Part shown: positions 7,054 through 14,132 of the stretch, one piece after another
How the letters are laid out: each line of letters starts with the position of its first letter
Position numbering within the stretch: the stretch's first letter is position 1
Source: RGVD01 sp040403075
GTDB taxonomy: Bacteria; Bacteroidota; Bacteroidia; UKL13-3
Assembly (NCBI GenBank): GCA_040403075.1
Contig: JBBALJ010000072.1
Span: 1-15,450, forward strand
Reading direction: 5' to 3'
DNA length: 15,450 nt
Translations under genes and position numbers: made by a program
Notes under the pieces: model-generated
Database searches by the model: none
Told to the model about the DNA's origin: nothing
Seen by the model: only the letters and a program-made list of their open reading frames with translations

Positions 7054-8130
7054 ATGAGCAAAATTCATAATTTTTCAGCAGGACCGGCCATTTTACCTCA
7101 GGCCGCTATCGATGCAAGTGTAGAGGCTTTGCAAAACTTTGCAGGTACTGGATTATCCTTAATTGAAGTTAGTCACCGTAGTAAAGAATACGAAGCCGTT
7201 GTTGAAGAGGCCTGCCAATTGGTGAAAGATATACTTGGATTAAATGATGATTATGCAGTAGTATTTTTACAAGGTGGAGCTAGTCTTCAGTTTGATATGT
7301 TACCTATGAATTTTTTGGGTGAAAACGAAACTGCAGCTTATATAAATTCAGGTGTATGGGCTGGAAGAGCTATTAAAGAAGCAAAAATGTTTGGTAACGT
7401 GGATGTGCTAGCTTCAAGTGAAGACAAAAATTTCTCTTATTTACCAAAAGACTATAAGATCACATCAGATGTAAAATATTTCCATTGTACAAGTAACAAT
7501 ACCATCTATGGAACCGAAATGTTTGACTTTCCTGAAACCAATGGTGTACCATTGGTTTGCGATATGAGTTCAGATATTTTTAGCCGCCCATTTGATGCTA
7601 CAAAATTTGATATGATTTATGCAGGTGCTCAAAAAAATATGGGACCAGCAGGAACAACCTTAGTAATTATTAAAAAATCTTTCTTGGAAAAACGTACTTC
7701 AAGAAAAGTTCCAACTATGCTTGATTATAAAATACATATTGACAATGGAAGTATGTACAATACTCCAAGTGTATTTGCCATATTTGTTTGTATGCATACT
7801 TTGCGTTGGATAAAAGGAATGGGGCTTGAAGCTATGGAAGCACGCAACAAAGCCAAAGCAGATTTGTTGTACGCTGAAATTGATAGAAACTCATTGTTTG
7901 TTGGAACAGTTGCTACCGAAGACAGAAGTAGAATGAATGTGAACTTTGTGTTAAACGACAAATCGCTGGAAGATGAGTTTTTGAAACTTTGCAAAGAACG
8001 TAAATTAAGCGGTTTGAAAGGTCATCGTTCAGTAGGTGGATTAAGAGCCAGTCTATACAATGCTTTAGAATTAGAAAGTGTGCAAGCTTTGGTAGATACA
8101 ATGAAAGAATTTGAAGAAAGTAAAAAATAA
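7054..8130 (+). CDS. serC: phosphoserine aminotransferase
   Basis: The protein has 358 residues, the normal length for SerC. This PLP enzyme converts 3-phosphohydroxypyruvate and glutamate to O-phosphoserine and 2-oxoglutarate, the second step of serine synthesis. It opens with the family hallmark 'HNFSAGPAILP'. The cofactor phosphate-binding segment is 'QGGAS' (73-77), W102 stacks on the PLP ring, D170 lies in 'CDMSSD', and K194 in 'GAQKNMGPAG' is the Schiff-base lysine. The substrate-binding 'HRSVGGLRAS' is at 324-333. It is cytoplasmic. The serA gene follows on the same strand after 90 bp without a visible terminator, so the two probably form one unit. The related role in pyridoxine synthesis (4-phosphohydroxythreonine transamination) is possible but cannot be judged here. 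Confidence 0.95.
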   Translation: MSKIHNFSAGPAILPQAAIDASVEALQNFAGTGLSLIEVSHRSKEYEAVVEEACQLVKDILGLNDDYAVVFLQGGASLQFDMLPMNFLGENETAAYINSGVWAGRAIKEAKMFGNVDVLASSEDKNFSYLPKDYKITSDVKYFHCTSNNTIYGTEMFDFPETNGVPLVCDMSSDIFSRPFDATKFDMIYAGAQKNMGPAGTTLVIIKKSFLEKRTSRKVPTMLDYKIHIDNGSMYNTPSVFAIFVCMHTLRWIKGMGLEAMEARNKAKADLLYAEIDRNSLFVGTVATEDRSRMNVNFVLNDKSLEDEFLKLCKERKLSGLKGHRSVGGLRASLYNALELESVQALVDTMKEFEESKK

Positions 8131-8220
8131 ATATAATTGTTGCACTGTTAATTCATCAAAAACTATATGACACCAAATAAATTAACATCAAAACATATTT
8201 AATTCAATCAACAATTTATA

Positions 8221-9186
8221 ATGACAAAAATATTAGCAAATGATGGCATTGATGCCAACGGAAAATCAATTTTAGAAGCAGCAGGATTTGAAGTAGTAAC
8301 GCAAAAAGTAGCCCAAGAAAATCTGGCTACTGAACTTAAAAATTACGATGCCATTTTAGTACGTAGTGCAACCAAAGTGCGCAAGGATTTGATAGACGCT
8401 TGCCCCAATTTAAAACTGATTGGTAGAGGTGGCGTTGGTATGGATAACATTGATGTGGAGTATGCCAAACATAAAGGTATTAAAGTGGTAAATACACCTG
8501 CATCTTCAAGTATTTCGGTGGCAGAATTGGTTTTTACTCATATTTTCACAGGAGCCCGTTTTATCCAAATTACTAACCGAGTTATGCCAGAAAAAGGCAA
8601 TACTGAATTTGGGAATTTGAAAAAAATTGCCTCTGAAGGCATCGAGTTAAAAGGCAAAACCATGGGTATCTATGGCTTTGGTAGAATTGGTCAAGAAGTA
8701 GCCAAAATAGCCGTTGGACTGGGTATGAAAGTCCTAGCATTCGATCCATTTGTTAGCAATATTGACTTGAGTTTAGACTTACCAGCATTAGGCCAAAACT
8801 CTCGCATTAAAGTAACCATTAACACCGTAAGCGAAGAATCAGTTGTATTACATAGCGACTTCATCACATTTCATGTGCCATTCAACGAGGGTGATAAAGC
8901 CATTGTAGATGCGCCTAAAATGGCTAAAATGAAGCGTGGGGTTGGTTTAATAAATTGCTCAAGAGGTGGAGTTATAAGTGAATCGGATTTGTTAGTGGCA
9001 CTTAATTCAGGTCAAGTTGCCTTTGCAGGTCTTGATGTATTTGAAAAAGAACCACCGGTTAACATGGATATATTAGCTCATCCACATGTGTCGCTAAGTC
9101 CACATGTAGGTGGAAGCACTAAGGAAGCCCAAAACAGAATAGGGCTTGAAATGGCTGAAAAAGTAATAGAGTTTTTCAAAAAATAA
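8221..9186 (+). CDS. serA: D-3-phosphoglycerate dehydrogenase, short form
   Basis: The protein has 321 residues and belongs to the D-isomer-specific 2-hydroxyacid dehydrogenases. It would oxidise 3-phosphoglycerate to 3-phosphohydroxypyruvate with NAD, the first step of serine synthesis. The substrate-loop residues 'VRSATKV' (47-53) and 'GRGGVGMDNID' (68-78) are typical of SerA. The NAD-binding motif is GFGRIG (152-157). The catalytic triad is R248 (NCSRGG), E277 (DVFEKEP) and H295 (SPHVGG). The protein ends right after the catalytic domain: the C-terminal ACT domain that mediates serine feedback in E. coli SerA (410 residues) is absent, so inhibition by that route is not expected. Location directly after serC supports the SerA call over glyoxylate or hydroxypyruvate reductase. 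A terminator follows 6 bp after the stop. Confidence 0.92.
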   Translation: MTKILANDGIDANGKSILEAAGFEVVTQKVAQENLATELKNYDAILVRSATKVRKDLIDACPNLKLIGRGGVGMDNIDVEYAKHKGIKVVNTPASSSISVAELVFTHIFTGARFIQITNRVMPEKGNTEFGNLKKIASEGIELKGKTMGIYGFGRIGQEVAKIAVGLGMKVLAFDPFVSNIDLSLDLPALGQNSRIKVTINTVSEESVVLHSDFITFHVPFNEGDKAIVDAPKMAKMKRGVGLINCSRGGVISESDLLVALNSGQVAFAGLDVFEKEPPVNMDILAHPHVSLSPHVGGSTKEAQNRIGLEMAEKVIEFFKK

Positions 9187-9192
9187 ACTTAG

Positions 9193-9223
9193 AAACGCAA
9201 ACCCAAAAAGTTTGCGTTTTTTT
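9193..9223 (+). terminator. Rho-independent terminator of serC-serA
   Basis: The arms 9193-9202 and 9210-9219 (AAACGCAAAC/GTTTGCGTTT) form a perfect 10-bp stem with a 7-base loop, then continue into T's to 9223. It begins 6 bases after the serA stop codon. Confidence 0.85.
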
Positions 9224-9244
9224 ATGAATTATTGCATAGCTTTG
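9212..9244 (+). promoter_or_regulatory. putative superoxide dismutase promoter overlapping the serA terminator
   Basis: The -7 box TAGCTTTG (9237-9244) matches the Bacteroidota consensus TAnnTTTG exactly. A TTG at 9212-9214 lies 22 bases upstream, inside the 3' arm of the serA terminator. The sod ATG at 9266 is 21 bases downstream. Confidence 0.5.
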
Positions 9245-9265
9245 ATAGCATTAAAATACAAAATC

Positions 9266-10003
9266 ATGGAAAATAATAGAAGAAATTTTTTAAGAATATC
9301 GGCCTTATTAGGACTAGGCTCTTTTGCTACTTCTAGCATCGCTAAGAATTTCATGGAAGATGAATTATCAGCACCTGTTCAAGCTGTGCCGGGTGTTTAT
9401 GAATTACCAAAACTAGATTACGCTTACGATGCTTTAGAGCCATTCATAGATGCTAAGACTATGGAAATCCACTACAGCAAGCATCATCAAACTTATGTAA
9501 ATAAACTAAACGAAGCATTGGAAAAAGAGCCTAGTTTAAAGAAAATGCAACTTGACCCAATGCTAAAATCAATTAAATCTTTGCCTGAAAGCGTGCGAAC
9601 AGCTATTCGCAATCATGGTGGTGGACATTGGAATCACAGCTTTTTTTGGAAGAACTTAAAGAAAACTACAAACCCTTCAGCTAGAATGATGGGTGTTATA
9701 CAAAACTCATATGGCAGTTTAGATAATTTTAAAGCAGAGTTTGAAAAAGCAGGAACTGGATTATTTGGCTCAGGGTGGGTTTGGGTAATTAATAATTTTG
9801 GTACAATAAGTATAACTACTACACCAAATCAAGACAACCCATTAATGGACATTACCGAAAAGCAAGGAAAACCGGTTATTGCCCTAGATGTGTGGGAACA
9901 CGCATATTATCTAAAACACCAAAACAAAAGAGCTGATTATTTGAAGAATTTTTGGAGTGTTCTTAATTGGGAACAAGCTGAAAAAAATATGTTTGGAGGA
10001 TAA
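9266..10003 (+). CDS. superoxide dismutase, Mn-type, with twin-arginine signal peptide
   Basis: The protein has 245 residues, about 40 more than cytoplasmic homologues because of an N-terminal extension. Metal ligands are H69 ('IHYSKHHQTYV'), H124 ('GGGHWNHSFFW'), D208 and H212 ('DVWEHAYYL'). The GGGH segment and Q189 in 'NQD' point to manganese specificity, since iron enzymes carry the key glutamine in the earlier position. It converts superoxide to oxygen and hydrogen peroxide. The N-terminus 'NRRNFLRISALLGLGSF' has the RRxFL pattern plus a hydrophobic stretch of a Tat signal, implying export of the folded, metal-loaded enzyme to the periplasm. In-frame coding continues up to 9212, but that start lies inside the serA terminator, so 9266 is chosen. 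The MazG-like gene follows after 14 bp. Confidence 0.93.
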   Translation: MENNRRNFLRISALLGLGSFATSSIAKNFMEDELSAPVQAVPGVYELPKLDYAYDALEPFIDAKTMEIHYSKHHQTYVNKLNEALEKEPSLKKMQLDPMLKSIKSLPESVRTAIRNHGGGHWNHSFFWKNLKKTTNPSARMMGVIQNSYGSLDNFKAEFEKAGTGLFGSGWVWVINNFGTISITTTPNQDNPLMDITEKQGKPVIALDVWEHAYYLKHQNKRADYLKNFWSVLNWEQAEKNMFGG

Positions 10004-10017
10004 TACTTAGGACTCGA

Positions 10018-10386
10018 ATGAATATAAACGATACAGCAAAAGCCATACACAGCATTAATGTAGAAAAAGGATTTTGGGAAAGTCCAAGAAACAAAGGTGA
10101 ATTGCTTATGTTGGTGGTTAGTGAATTAGCTGAAGCACTTGAAGCTGATCGTAAAAATCGTTATTCATTAAATAACCCTAAAGATATAGAAGCATTGGCA
10201 AATGATGAAGACTTTAACGATGCTTTTAGCAAACATGTTAAAGATACTTTTGAAGACGAAATTGCCGATGCTGTTATTCGTTTATTTGATATGGCAGCAG
10301 GATTAGGCATTGACCTTGAAAGTCATATTGAGGCAAAGCTTCGCTATAATGCCAATAGACCCAAAATGCATGGTAAAAAATATTGA
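10018..10386 (+). CDS. MazG-like nucleotide pyrophosphohydrolase
   Basis: The protein has 122 residues, all-alpha and cytoplasmic. The signature of the all-alpha NTP pyrophosphatase superfamily is visible: E36-x-x-E39 in 'VSELAEALEADR', and E81-x-x-D84 in 'EDEIADAVIRLFD', which together bind Mg. The conserved tail is 'YNANRPKMHGKKY'. These enzymes hydrolyse (d)NTPs to NMP and pyrophosphate and remove damaged or non-canonical nucleotides; the exact substrate cannot be read from the sequence. Only one MazG domain is present. The start is 14 bp after the sod stop, so co-transcription is likely and could link oxidative damage to nucleotide clean-up, which is inference. The gene ends 18 bp from the convergent asparaginase gene. 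Confidence 0.85.
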   Translation: MNINDTAKAIHSINVEKGFWESPRNKGELLMLVVSELAEALEADRKNRYSLNNPKDIEALANDEDFNDAFSKHVKDTFEDEIADAVIRLFDMAAGLGIDLESHIEAKLRYNANRPKMHGKKY

Positions 10387-10404
10387 TGTAAATTACACTC
10401 TTGG

Positions 10405-11424
10405 CTAGGCAATATTAAATCCATCAAACAAATTACTTCTTACCTTAATTTCTCCCGTCACAAATTTATTGAAGTTACTTAAATCGGCTTGTTTATAGCT
10501 ATTTAATGGTTGAAGTGTTTCTTGGTCAAAAATGCCAGTAACTTCAACCAAGGCCTGAGCCACATTGTACTGGGGCAACATTTTACCATCATCTATTTTG
10601 ATACAAACTCCCATTTGCTCTTGTACCAAACTCATGCAAAAAACACCTTCAGCACCTGTTTTTCCAATAATTCTAGAACCACATATTTTCATCATATCAC
10701 TGCAATAGCGCTTGCTTCCTGCCACCATAAAAGGATAGCTAGACATCGCTTTAACGATGGTATCACAAGCAAATCGCCTATCAGGTTTATAAGCATCAGT
10801 GCTAACAAGGTTTTTAAATGCCAATGCTTGGTTATATACAGGTATTGAATAAATGGGTGCCGAACATCCATCCAATGCTGTCACCATCTGGTTTTTTGGG
10901 TATTCATACATCTCCTCAACATATTGCAAAATAAGGCTTTGAATGGGATGATTAGGATTCAAATAATCAACAATATCAGCGTCTAGCAACTTACACAAAG
11001 CCAACATTCCTGCATGTTTACCACTACAATTGTTATGTATATGATGGGGCTTTTCGCTTTTACGGATGAGTTCATCTGCATCTTTTTTTGAAGTAGGATA
11101 TTGAGGGCCACATTTTAGGTTTTCTTTATTTAAACCGATCTTTTGCAAGATGGAGTTAACAACCCTCAAATGCTCAGGCTCAGCATTATGAGAACCGCAC
11201 ATAACAGCTATCTCTTCTATAGTAAATCCAAACCTTTCAATGCCACCTAGCTCCAACAGAGGCATAACCTGTATAAGTTTCATGGCACTTCTAGGGTAAC
11301 AAATCTGTTGAATATCTCCTTCGGAATAAATGATGTTTCCATTTCTATCCACTATGCATACAACACCTCTGTGAAAACTCTCAAGCACTTTGTTACGATA
11401 TACTTCTACTAATATAGGGTTCAT
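10405..11424 (-). CDS. L-asparaginase, Rhizobium etli (ReAV) type, asparaginase II family
   Basis: The protein has 339 residues and no signal peptide, so it is probably cytoplasmic. It hydrolyses asparagine to aspartate and ammonia. It belongs to the ReAV-like asparaginases, a beta-lactamase-like fold unrelated to E. coli AnsA/AnsB. The catalytic S46-x-x-K49 lies in 'PRSAMKLIQ'. The metal-site residues C133 and K136 ('NNCSGKHAGML') and C187 ('LDGCSAP') are at the spacing known from ReAV (S48, K51, C135, K138, C187+2). The start 'MNPILVEVYRNKVLES' fits the family. A weak promoter match lies upstream (TTG at 11477-11479, TTTATTTG at 11446-11453, spacer 23). The gene is divergent from the glycosyltransferase gene across 142 bp. 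Family call is strong; activity on asparagine is inferred from residue conservation. Confidence 0.9.
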   Translation of the reverse strand: MNPILVEVYRNKVLESFHRGVVCIVDRNGNIIYSEGDIQQICYPRSAMKLIQVMPLLELGGIERFGFTIEEIAVMCGSHNAEPEHLRVVNSILQKIGLNKENLKCGPQYPTSKKDADELIRKSEKPHHIHNNCSGKHAGMLALCKLLDADIVDYLNPNHPIQSLILQYVEEMYEYPKNQMVTALDGCSAPIYSIPVYNQALAFKNLVSTDAYKPDRRFACDTIVKAMSSYPFMVAGSKRYCSDMMKICGSRIIGKTGAEGVFCMSLVQEQMGVCIKIDDGKMLPQYNVAQALVEVTGIFDQETLQPLNSYKQADLSNFNKFVTGEIKVRSNLFDGFNIA

Positions 11425-11566
11425 AGGATGGATTATAAATCATGGCAAATAAAAGAAGTTTCTGATAAATTCGTTCCAATAAAATATGTTCAAGTTTAGC
11501 TATCAACCAACAACAATCCATTAACAACTATGTAATTGCATATTTTTTGATTAAAATTGCAGCTAT

Positions 11567-12478
11567 ATGCCTGTGCAAAGCCCTGTATTATTTCTGATAT
11601 TCAATCGTCCTGATAAAACTAAACAGGTGTTTGAAGCTATTAGGCAGGCGCAACCAGCACAACTGTTTGTGGCGGCTGATGGGCCTAGAAAAGACAGACA
11701 AGAGGAGCAAGAACTTTGCAAACAAACCCGTGAAATTATAAATGCAATTGACTGGAAATGTGAGTTAAAAACACTTTATCGTTCAGAGAATTTAGGTTGT
11801 AAAATAGCAGTTAGCAGTGCTATTAACTGGTTTTTTGATAATGTAGAAGAGGGAATCATTTTGGAAGATGATTGTCTTCCAAACCAGAGTTTCTTTCATT
11901 TTTGCGATACTTTATTAAATCACTATCGTGATGATGAGAGAATTATGCATATCGGAGGTAGCAATTTTCAAGATGGACAAATAAGGGGTGATGGGTCTTA
12001 CTATTTTTCAAATATTTATCATATTTGGGGCTGGGCGACATGGAAAAGGGCATGGAGATATTACAATCTAGAAATGAAAAACTGGGATACCTTTCTTAAT
12101 AAAAGATCTATAAACAGGTTATTTTCAGAGCGAGGTCATAGACAGTATTTTATTGATGTATTTAATGCTATAAAAACAAACAAATTAAACACCTGGGACT
12201 ACCAATGGGTGCTCAGTTGTTGGACGAATGATGGCCTTAGTATAATACCAAATTTCAATTTAGTATCAAATATCGGATACGGAGATGAGGCAACCCATAC
12301 TAGTTCTGGAAATGACTTATCAAATAGAAAGGTTGAGGAATTAATGGAAATCGTGATACCAAGTAATTTCGAAAAAAATTTATTGGCTGATAAATATACT
12401 ATCGACAAATACCTTATTAAAAAGTGGCAAAATAAAATTTTGCTAACGTTAAAAAACGTAATGAAAAATGAATATTAA
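11567..12478 (+). CDS. GT-A-fold glycosyltransferase-like protein (HlpA-like nucleotide-diphospho-sugar transferase)
   Basis: The protein has 303 residues and no signal peptide. The N-terminus 'SPVLFLIFNRPDKTKQVFEAI' and 'LFVAADGPRKDR' give the GT-A nucleotide-binding half. 'GIILEDDCLPNQSFF' (96-110) carries the E100-D101-D102 acidic cluster that takes the place of the DxD metal/nucleotide-sugar motif. 'IWGWATWKRAWRYY' (153-166) and 'NIGYGDEATHT' (235-244-) are conserved in this group, often annotated as hemolytic-protein HlpA-like. Members usually sit in lipopolysaccharide or exopolysaccharide clusters, so transfer of a sugar onto a surface glycan is likely; donor and acceptor are unknown. 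Its last 11 bases overlap the next gene, implying translational coupling. It is the first gene of the plus-strand run, preceded by a 142-bp AT-rich gap. Confidence 0.8.
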   Translation: MPVQSPVLFLIFNRPDKTKQVFEAIRQAQPAQLFVAADGPRKDRQEEQELCKQTREIINAIDWKCELKTLYRSENLGCKIAVSSAINWFFDNVEEGIILEDDCLPNQSFFHFCDTLLNHYRDDERIMHIGGSNFQDGQIRGDGSYYFSNIYHIWGWATWKRAWRYYNLEMKNWDTFLNKRSINRLFSERGHRQYFIDVFNAIKTNKLNTWDYQWVLSCWTNDGLSIIPNFNLVSNIGYGDEATHTSSGNDLSNRKVEELMEIVIPSNFEKNLLADKYTIDKYLIKKWQNKILLTLKNVMKNEY

Positions 12479-13391
12479 GAATAAACTTAAAAGTATATCA
12501 GGAGCAGACGCTTTTCTTAAATGGCAAAGAATTGAAAATGAAAAGCAAAAATTGCTAATCTCAAAGGGTATTATTAGTCAAATGCGCAATCAATACCAAA
12601 ATGTTAAAGACTTTAGTGAAATTGAATTTTCAGTTTTTTCTCAATTAGGTGATGATGGAATCATCCAATACTTAATAAATGTTTTAGATATTCAAAATAA
12701 ATACTTTATCGAATTTGGCGTTCAAAATTATATAGAATCAAATACTAGATTCCTATTAATGAATGATAATTGGAGTGGTTTAATTTATGATGGATCAAGT
12801 GAATTTATAAATTTTGTTCAAAATGATTACTATTATTGGCTTCATGATTTAAAAGCTAGAAATTTATTTATCACGGCTGAGAATATTAATGATGCTTTTT
12901 TGAAAGAGAATATTTCTGGTGAAATTGGTCTACTGCATATTGACATTGATGGTAATGATTATTGGATTTGGAAGGCAATTAATGTTGTAAATCCTGTAAT
13001 TGTAATTATGGAATATAATAGCGGTTTTGGAGATGAGAGAGCCATAACAGTGCCATATAAACCTGACTTTGAAAGGTATTCTGAGCATTATTCGGGGTTG
13101 TATTTTGGCTCATCATTGCAATCACTATGTGATTTGGCAGAAGAAAAGGGTTATAGTTTTGTTGGAAGCAATAGTTATGGAAACAATGCTTACTTTGTGC
13201 GTAATGATAAAATAGGAAAATTAAAAAAAATAAGTTGTAAAGACGGATATAGATTTAGTAAAGCTAGACAAAATAAAGATGAGAATGGCAAATTTACCTA
13301 CGTGTTAGATTTTGAAATGTTAAATACTTTCGAAAATTTAGACGTTTACAATACTAGAACAAATAAAGTAGAAAAATTAATTATTGAATAA
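12468..13391 (+). CDS. FkbM-like protein of polysaccharide clusters, function uncertain
   Basis: The protein has 307 residues, with no signal peptide or membrane segment. Recognisable blocks are 'FSQLGDDGIIQYL' (56-69), 'YFIEFGVQNYIESNTRFLL' (79-97), 'GLIYDGS' (104-110) and 'LLHIDIDGNDYWIW' (155-168). This arrangement (EFG, D after a hydrophobic strand, then DIDGxD) resembles the FkbM/Methyltransf_21 Rossmann fold, but the usual SAM-binding glycine-rich loop is not clear, so methyltransferase activity is only a possibility. Similar proteins occur in O-antigen and capsule clusters. It starts 11 bp before the previous stop and ends in TAATG, where its stop overlaps the next start. Several rows here are markedly AT-rich, for example 13 G/C in 12781-12840. 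Confidence 0.6.
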   Translation: MNIKNKLKSISGADAFLKWQRIENEKQKLLISKGIISQMRNQYQNVKDFSEIEFSVFSQLGDDGIIQYLINVLDIQNKYFIEFGVQNYIESNTRFLLMNDNWSGLIYDGSSEFINFVQNDYYYWLHDLKARNLFITAENINDAFLKENISGEIGLLHIDIDGNDYWIWKAINVVNPVIVIMEYNSGFGDERAITVPYKPDFERYSEHYSGLYFGSSLQSLCDLAEEKGYSFVGSNSYGNNAYFVRNDKIGKLKKISCKDGYRFSKARQNKDENGKFTYVLDFEMLNTFENLDVYNTRTNKVEKLIIE

Positions 13392-14110
13392 TGGAAACAA
13401 ATGAACAAATAAAAGTAGAAAAATATTTTAGCAATCGTGAGGTTGATACAACATACTATGGAGCATATAAAGTTCCTAGGTATTTAAAACATGTGTTGCC
13501 ATCAAATAAAAATGCAAAAGTATTGGATATTGGATGCGGTTTTGGGCAATTTTTAGGAGAGTTAAAACAACTTGGTTACACCTCCTTAAAAGGTATTGAT
13601 ATTAATGATGAGGCTATAAATGCTTGCAAAAATAAAGGCTTAGATGTAACACAAATTGCGGATATTGTTGAATTTGCCAAAAACGCAAACACCAAATATG
13701 ATTTTATAACCATGAGTCATGTATTGGAGCATATTGAAAAATCAAAAATAATAGACACCCTTATTCATATAAAAAAATACCTCTTAAATGAAGGAGGATC
13801 CTTTGTATTAATGGTACCAAATGCTCAATCATTTACTGGTTCATATTGGAGATACGAAGATTTCACTCACCATATTATGTTTACTGCAGGTAGTTGCACT
13901 TATGTGCTCAAATCAGCTGGTTTTAATCATGTTGAATTCATTGATCCTAATGGAACTCAACACATGTCATTTTTGAAAAAAATCATTATCAAAACTTTGA
14001 TAGCTATTTATAAAAAGCGTGAGGATTTTTGGAGTTTAGTTTTACAAACATCATATCACAAACCTAGTCCTAGAATATATAGTTTCGAAATTAAAGTATT
14101 AGCTAAGTAA
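13391..14110 (+). CDS. class I SAM-dependent methyltransferase
   Basis: The protein has 239 residues with a complete Rossmann-type methyltransferase core. Motif I is 'VLDIGCGFG' (44-52), which binds the SAM methionine and ribose. The acidic end of strand 2 is 'GIDIND' (68-73). Post-motif 'MSHVLEHI' (108-115) holds the LEH triad common to the UbiE/Methyltransf_23 group. 'LNEGGSFVLMVPN' (132-144) is strand 5. The acceptor is not readable from the sequence; context suggests a sugar, glycan intermediate or surface glycoprotein. The start codon overlaps the preceding stop (TAATG), so translation is coupled. The C-terminal third (about 145-239) has family-specific content including 'YWRYEDFTHHIMF', which fits sugar/lipid methyltransferases in glycan loci. 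The surface-protein gene begins 22 bp downstream. Confidence 0.88.
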   Translation: METNEQIKVEKYFSNREVDTTYYGAYKVPRYLKHVLPSNKNAKVLDIGCGFGQFLGELKQLGYTSLKGIDINDEAINACKNKGLDVTQIADIVEFAKNANTKYDFITMSHVLEHIEKSKIIDTLIHIKKYLLNEGGSFVLMVPNAQSFTGSYWRYEDFTHHIMFTAGSCTYVLKSAGFNHVEFIDPNGTQHMSFLKKIIIKTLIAIYKKREDFWSLVLQTSYHKPSPRIYSFEIKVLAK

Positions 14111-14132
14111 TCATATAAAACATTGACTTAAT

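Noticed and set aside
7725..8101. Open frames opposite the 3' half of serC
   Set aside because: Antisense shadows of a clear SerC; composition not protein-like and no start context.
8131..8220. Separate promoter or riboswitch in front of serA
   Set aside because: No consensus -33/-7 pair and no stable structure could be found by eye in this AT-rich gap; only a weak 8-bp pairing with a loop of about 30 bases.
9212..9265. Longer start for the superoxide dismutase (ATG at 9212 reading frame)
   Set aside because: It would put coding sequence in the serA terminator and promoter and would bury the Tat signal. The ATG at 9266 gives the RR motif near the N-terminus.
10510..10848. Open frame opposite the asparaginase gene
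   Set aside because: Antisense shadow of a gene with conserved active-site residues; no protein-like features.
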